Shown: piece by piece, positions 58,135-64,000 of the stretch
Layout of the letters: every line of letters begins with the position of its first letter
Numbering within the stretch: the first letter of the stretch is position 1
Assembly (NCBI RefSeq): GCF_001625215.2
Contig: NC_030384.2
Coordinates: 29,314,527-29,378,526, forward strand
DNA length: 64,000 nt
Reading direction: 5' to 3'
Origin: Daucus carota subsp. sativus
Lineage: Eukaryota; Streptophyta; Magnoliopsida; Apiales; Apiaceae
Program-made: the position numbers and the translations under genes
Notes under the pieces: generated by a model
The model's input: only the letters and a program-made list of their open reading frames with translations
Databases searched by the model: none
What the model was told of the DNA's origin: nothing

Positions 58135-58342
58135 ATGGTTTTCTGGCCGTTGGATGCATATCCAGCGGCCAGGATTATAACAAAATTTTAAAACGTCTAG
58201 CGGTTTTTAATCGCTAGACGGAGAAAATCTGTCTAGCGCGCTTGACAGCTTTTCCCCGTCTAGCGGTTAAAAACCGCTAGACGTCTTAAAAAAATGTTAT
58301 AATCCTGGCCGCTGGATATGCATCCAACGCCCAAAAAACCAT
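58135..58342. repeat. Foldback element: 88-bp arms with a nested palindrome in each
   Basis: The arm 58135-58222 is nearly the exact reverse complement of 58255-58342, sharing GGATGCATATCCAGCGGCC, AGGATTATAAC and the CGTCTAGCGGTT block. A spacer of about 32 bp separates them and holds another TCTAGCG copy. Within each arm, CGTCTAGCGGTT pairs with its own complement AACCGCTAGACG across a 3-nt loop (a mismatch in the left arm), so hairpins nest within a larger hairpin. No target duplication was identified. Confidence 0.85.
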
Positions 58343-58396
58343 GTGTTGCTTAACCCCTCCCCGACAATCATATGCCAGGGACCAGCACTCTATAAA

Positions 58397-58635
58397 TACT
58401 CCCTCCGTCCCACCAGGATGTTTACGTTCACTATTTGCATGCATTTTGAGACTCTTATAAAGTACAGTTCGATAACGTTTTTTTAAATTATTATTATTTT
58501 GAATAAAAATTTAAACGTCAAACTTTTTTTCATGATTTTTTTTAGAAAAAAAAACATTATAGAACTATGCTTTATATGAGTCTTAAAATGCGTGCCAAAA
58601 AGTAACGTAAAGAACCTGGTGGGACGGAAGGAGTA
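58397..58635. mobile_element. Stowaway-type MITE, subfamily B
   Basis: TA (58397-58398), CTCCCTCCGTCCCACCAGG at the left and CCTGGTGGGACGGAAGGAG then TA (58634-58635) at the right: inverted ends of about 19 bp with one mismatch. It begins only 55 bp after the foldback element. Confidence 0.88.
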
Positions 58636-58794
58636 TTATAGTTCAAGTCAAAAAGAGATCTAAGTACTGACTTGTACATAAACAAGAATACTTGAACTCG
58701 ATTTGTTAAAAAAGAAAATACTAACTTGACTTGTTAAAAAGGGAAATACCCAACTCGACTTGTTAAAATGAGAGGGGAAATACTATTACTTTAT

Positions 58795-58894
58795 AATTTA
58801 ACGTTAAACTTGAACTGGATTTGCTAAATTAGAATTTAACAAGCAATTTAACGTTAAACTTGAACTGGATTTGCTAAATTAGAATTTAACAAGC
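58795..58894. repeat. 50-bp perfect tandem duplication
   Basis: Units 58795-58844 and 58845-58894 appear identical. They lie inside a region of ACTTG/GACTTGTTAA-rich repeats downstream of the SixA-like gene. Confidence 0.88.
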
Positions 58895-59400
58895 CAAGTT
58901 TAATTAGCGGAGTTTAAGTCTATCAACTTAACACTGATGATACTCTACTTTCATTCGATTCCTTAACGAACAAATATTTATATTCAAAGTCCAACTTGAT
59001 AACAAACCGAGCTGTCAGAATTTCAAAATGAAGCTTCATCTAAACAAACTGCTCGGTTTGTTTCAGCCCTTGTTTATATATCATACTTCTATTTTAAACT
59101 AGAATTCCGAGGCTAAGTTCAAAGATATTGAGAGCATCATACCATACTAAGCACATATATATCATTTTGTAAAGAAAGTACATCAAGATGAAATTCTAAC
59201 CAATGAATCAATCTTTTATATGTCAAAACGATAGTGGCTGCATTATTTTCTTGCCGCCGCTTAAACCATTAATTACCATATTCTGACAACTTACTACAAC
59301 AATCACACTCTTTCATGATTTAAAAAAAATATCTCCATTTATGCAAAACAAAGAAGCTTTGATACAGATACAGTATGTCGAAATCCACTATGTGCACCCT

Positions 59401-62400
59401 TTAGACAAGCATGTTAGCTGACTCGGGCTTCAAAACTGATTCCTGTAAATCAGAATTTATAGGAAATAGCTGATTTTGTGCATATTGTGCCATTAATTGA
59501 TCCACAAGCACTAGAGCTACCATACTTTCCACCATAGGCACAGCTACACCAATCAAACCAAAACAATTATTAATAAATAAACTGGACAGTGTATCAACCT
59601 AGTTTCCTTCTACTATAATCTACATACACGCAGATGATATGCAAACATTAAATTATCTGAACAAATAGAATAGTAACGGATGTGCCAACATCTACACCTT
59701 AATTGCAACATAGTTACAGCAACAGAAAAATGATATTATTTGGCACGTACCTCTGGGGACAACACAAGGATCATGGCGACCACGAGCAATAAGCTCTGTC
59801 TCATGTTTATCTCTGGTCACTGTATTCTGTTTCTTCTGCATGATCAACATAGTGGCAAATATAAGCCATAAGGTCATTTATCGATGTAATTTAAGGGAGC
59901 CTGATTTTCTTCTATTATACTGTACGCATTTAAACTACTCTTACAAGATATATATTGTGCTATTTTTTTATGGTTGAGGTCAATTAAAAGAATTTTAAAT
60001 ACTTATGCACACATTTGTCTCCATTGAGACCCTCCAGCTTACCATAGGGCGAGGGGTATATACTATGTTAAAATGCTGGGGATTATTTTATGCCAATTTA
60101 GAAGCAAAGTACTAAAACATATCAGCTGATACTTGCTCTTTCTTTTTTTTATACAGAATTTTAATATTGAACTCACTATCTCTGTCTTCAGACATTTATA
60201 CTTAAATATATGGCAGTTATATATCAATATTCATATGTATGAAGCATCTCAAAATTATAACAAAACCACAAAGTGTCTATGTTACTAGGTTCACGAACAT
60301 AAGGGCCATCAAAGTATTTCCGATTGTTACTAGGTTGACAAACAAGCAATTAAATCAATACACTTTAGAGACAAGTGGCCATATTTTATTTTAAGTCTAG
60401 AGAAATATAATAGAAAATGCCAACACCAAGTTCTTGCCCCTGATTAATCTTAAAAGAGAGCAACTACTATAATAAACAACTCACAACAGCTAAAAAAACT
60501 AAAAGCCATTCTACAAGAATATCACACCAGTACATATGTACCACATTTATATATTGTTTCAAACTTCATCATTTATGAATCACTCCACCAAACATTAATA
60601 ACGCAACTGGAAAAAGACCCCTACATAATGCGCATGTATAAACCTCAAACATGATCAATCAAAGATCTTTGGACAATCCCAAAATATTGTCCTATATGCA
60701 CATGTTTGAGTTTTTTTTTCCTAGAGGACAAGGGAGAATGTTGTCAGAACAGCAAAGATAAAACTTACTCCAATTGTAGATGTTGGCTTGAAGGCTACTC
60801 TCATAGTGATGATTTCTCCGTTTGAAATACCACCCTGCAGATGATCATACAATATTATGAACCAAATATTCAAATAAAGCAGATAATAATTCCACCCAGA
60901 CAGAGCCAAATACATGAAGAGAAGCAACTACCTGTATCCCACCAGACCGATTTGTTCTAGTCCTGATACGACCATGTTCATCTCTAAAAAATTCATCATT
61001 GTGTTCACTCCCGGTCAGAAATGTACCTAATGAATGGTATCATTTAGAGCATAAAGATACTGAATCCAGAATATGTATTTATTAAACACAATCACTAGCT
61101 ACATAAAAATGATTTTCTACCGATGAATACAAGAGCCGGCTAGAAACAACCACAAAATACACATACTACTGACCTGAAAACCCACTGCCAATTTCAAAAC
61201 CTTTTGTTGCGGGCAACGACATAGCAGCTTTAGCCAGCTCAGCTTCAAGTTTATCAAATACTGGCGTCCCAAGACCCTATAAGTCAATATTGAAATTCCA
61301 GACATGTGTCTTACTTTGAAAGTCGTGCAATTTGATTGAGCATGTTCGCAACAGTACATACAACTCAGGGAAGGGGGTGAGAGAAGGAACTTACACGTGG
61401 GACATTTCTCACGATGCATGTAACAACACCACCAACTGAATCACCCTTCACTCGAACAGCGTCAATAGCAGCAATCATCTTTTCAGCATACTCGGGATCT
61501 GGGCATCGTACGATGTTACTCTCTATCTGATATATACAGAATTTTACCGTCAATTGATATAAAAGAAAGAACATAGTTTAGAAGGGTGGATTTACCAAAA
61601 AGCATTTAAACAAAATACAAAATGTTATACTCAAAAATGCAGAATTTTAATCTCGCTTTCCATAATTAAAACCTGAAGAAACAAAAAACTGAAAACTGTC
61701 TAATAAAGAACATAACAGTATCTGGTTCACAATGCAAGCACATTAAAAAAAATATATGTTGAAGTATAAGACAATTTACTTAACTTAAATATAGATTTTG
61801 TAGCTGAAATGTTGAAACCCCATATTTAAAAGTCCTAAACTTAGAATGCAACATGGACGTAGCATACAAAACACTTGTTTCCGCAGTATTTTAAGACTTT
61901 TCAAGAAGCGATGAGATATCAAAACGATTGAACTAGTAGTCAGTGGTACTAATGATTACTCTCAACTTTGTAACCTCAGAGCTTGATATTTTTTGGCGTA
62001 ACGTTATCATAATAGTATAGAAACACTACCTGCTCCAGAGTCAGAGTCTCGTGATCAACCAAACCTTCTGGTAGTACAACCTTGTGGGCTTGAGAGACAT
62101 ACGCAAAAACCTGATACGGATTAAGAAATGTCACAGGCACGTGAGTGGCAAAGTACATCAAATAACATGTTAATTACAATGTGACGCTCATCATAATTTA
62201 TCTCACTTCGGATGAAGAAGGTTTAGAGGAGGAGATGCCAATGGTTATTAATATCTGATCCATGGATCCTGAATACTTTCTCCTGGCTAATTTTGACTAA
62301 CAAACTCACTCATGCAGTAACACGTAAATTTTTCTGCTCAATTACTAATTCAGTTAACAGGTTCTCTTAGTTCAAATTCAAGTATACTGTTAACAGACAA

Positions 62401-64000
62401 TTTTATACATTACTTTAAATTGTCTGCAAGACTTCTTGAGTATAAATTACAAATACGCCAATCTCAGTTGTAATATTCATGATATTCAGGAGTCAAAGCT
62501 TTTAGGCATATGAAGATTAAAACAAGTTGGTAAATGCAAATGCTAACATATGATTAATCATATACGTCTATAGCCCATATACATATTTGTTTAAGGTAGA
62601 TCATACGATGTGTCTCTGTACATCATATTCAATCAAAATAATCAAGTCTTTACGAGAAAACTTGTTGGCATCTCTTTAAGTTTGAACCCACCTCAGTTCC
62701 TGAATATAGTTTGAGAATTTTCTTGGCAACAGCGCCAGCTGCAACTCTCCCGATAGTTTCTCTTGCTGATGATCTTCCACCACCCTAAATTAGATAAGAT
62801 CAATATGTATCACAGAATTTTTTTTTGAAATGCATTTTTTCCCTTCAGAAACAGATTCACAGTTAGTAGTTGCTCCGCAAAAAATTACCTGTACTGATCT
62901 CACCCCATACTTGAAATCATATGTTGCATCAGCGTGAGAAGGCCTATAGGCTTTTGACATTTCAGAATAATCCTGAAAAGTTCAAAGGACAAATGTAAAC
63001 TTTTAGATAATTAGAATAACTTATTATTAAAGCTTGAAATTTTCAGCAATATAAATTTCCAATACAAATCAAAATGATGATTGAGCATATTCTTTAACAG
63101 TATTTTGTCATTTAGGTAATTTAGCAGGCATTAGTAAAAGCATGCAAACTAATTTTAGCATCCACAGATTGTGCCTACCCATATATATGATCAAATTAAT
63201 CAACTAACTCTTATGCTAAAGGCTAGATCAGATTTCAGCCGAAAATGCTCTGCATAACCATTTAATTAACTATATAAATAAGTTCGACCCCCCAACCCCC
63301 CCTCTACCATACTATTCCTGCAGTCAGTATTCTAAGCATGACTTAACATAAAGTATGTTAGAATATAATATGCTCCTGGCAAGCCCTCCTCCTAACGCCT
63401 TATGGTTTTAGGAGAATTGGTTACTTAACATGGTATCAGAGCCATACTTGTGGGAGAGGTTCAACTCCCCGTGACCCCCAATATTCTCATAATTTATTAT
63501 AAACACGACAGGAAAATTTATGCCCCAAAGATGGGCGCCGTGATCCACTCTCGATGCAAAAATGGGTTGCGAGTGAGGAGGAATGTTAGAATACAATATG
63601 ATTCTAGTAAAAACAAAAAGAAAAAAAAGGTAAAATCCAACTATAATAATTAGCCTTGTACCAAGTAATACAGAACCCTGTTCATAAAGTTCAACAGGAG
63701 GCCTTATCAACTGTCATACATATTGCTTTTTATTTGTTTTTTACTTTTTCCAAACACAAGTATAGATAACAGAATTGGGTACTCACTTTTCCTCTTTGAT
63801 CCGTATTGGGTACCTTTACCATGATTGGAGTGCCAGTAGTCAACCCTACAATTAGTGCATCAATCATCAAGCAAATTCAAGAAGACTACACAACGATCAT
63901 ATAACTAAGTTAAGAATGCAAAGAAACACGAGTTTAAATCCATTACCATCAGAAACACCGGAATAGATAGTGCACGTGTCAGTCTCTTTTCTAGGGGTAG
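59401..64000 (-). CDS. CS: Chorismate synthase (5' end beyond window)
   Basis: Eleven exons join in frame: beyond 64000-63947, 63845-63787, 62972-62889, 62784-62692, 62110-62030, 61526-61395, 61276-61174, 61026-60932, 60834-60769, 59835-59751 and 59543-59401. They give 330 residues; plant precursors are usually about 430-440, so the transit peptide and N-terminus are missing. The enzyme converts EPSP to chorismate in plastids with reduced FMN, the last shikimate step. Diagnostic stretches are [58 protein letters not shown] and RHDPCVVPR, covering the three signature regions of the family. No frameshift or stop interrupts the exons. The intron 62973-63786 contains a TRIM-like retroelement. Confidence 0.96.
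63356..63680 (+). mobile_element. Miniature LTR retroelement (TRIM-like) in a chorismate synthase intron
   Basis: A 75-bp segment from TGTTAGAATATAATATG to TTAACA (63356-63430) is followed at once by TGGTATCAGAGCC (63431-63443), the primer-binding site complementary to initiator tRNA-Met. About 150 bp later a purine tract, GAGTGAGGAGGAA (63571-63583), precedes TGTTAGAATACAATATG (63584), a second LTR start. The second LTR then diverges and its end is not clear. No coding sequence is present. Confidence 0.75.

Overview
This window is plant nuclear DNA, almost certainly from a eudicot. It is AT-rich, its genes are split by GT-AG introns, and most of the space between genes and inside introns is small transposon debris. 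No rRNA gene, intact tRNA gene, CRISPR array or bacterial-style operon was seen. The species cannot be named from the sequence alone.

Eight genes can be reconstructed exon by exon. In order they are: (1) a coiled-coil protein of unknown function, minus strand, start codon at 2072, running off the left edge; (2) a 147-residue longin/SNARE-like adaptor small subunit resembling LOLITA of the TPLATE/TSET complex, plus strand, 6177-10792; (3) a 539-residue RING-H2 E3 ubiquitin ligase with a C-terminal membrane segment, plus strand, 16662-18281, with a probable 2.3 kb intron in its 5' UTR; (4) a PBL8-like receptor-like cytoplasmic kinase, plus strand, 24503-29685; (5) ethanolamine-phosphate cytidylyltransferase PECT1, minus strand, 31395-37312; (6) galacturonosyltransferase GAUT7, minus strand, 41594-47143; (7) a SixA/phosphoglycerate-mutase-like phosphatase, plus strand, 52547-57424; (8) chorismate synthase, minus strand, 59401 to beyond the right edge. 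The genes do not form one pathway: they cover endocytosis, ubiquitination, immune-type signalling, phosphatidylethanolamine synthesis, pectin synthesis and the shikimate pathway. The PECT1-GAUT7 pair is also close together in Arabidopsis (recalled loci At2g38670 and At2g38650), so it looks like conserved microsynteny. Between them lie unrecognised coding-like fragments.

The repeats are unusually legible. They include a 511-bp hAT element with a perfect 8-bp target duplication (2451-2961); a 928-bp Mutator-like element with long inverted repeats and a perfect 9-bp duplication, whose core is an array of the palindrome TTGCAA (20161-21088); a complete 1165-bp non-autonomous Helitron (48499-49663); at least seven Stowaway-type elements in two subfamilies, one carrying a nested 240-bp element; a 208-bp nested-palindrome foldback (58135-58342); two tRNA-derived SINE-like sequences; and a miniature LTR retroelement (TRIM-like) inside a chorismate synthase intron.

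The most unexpected structure is in intron 1 of the PBL8-like kinase. The intron-end/exon-2-start sequence has been copied several times in tandem, leaving a ladder of decoy splice acceptors, each followed by degenerate exon 2-like sequence, upstream of the acceptor actually used.
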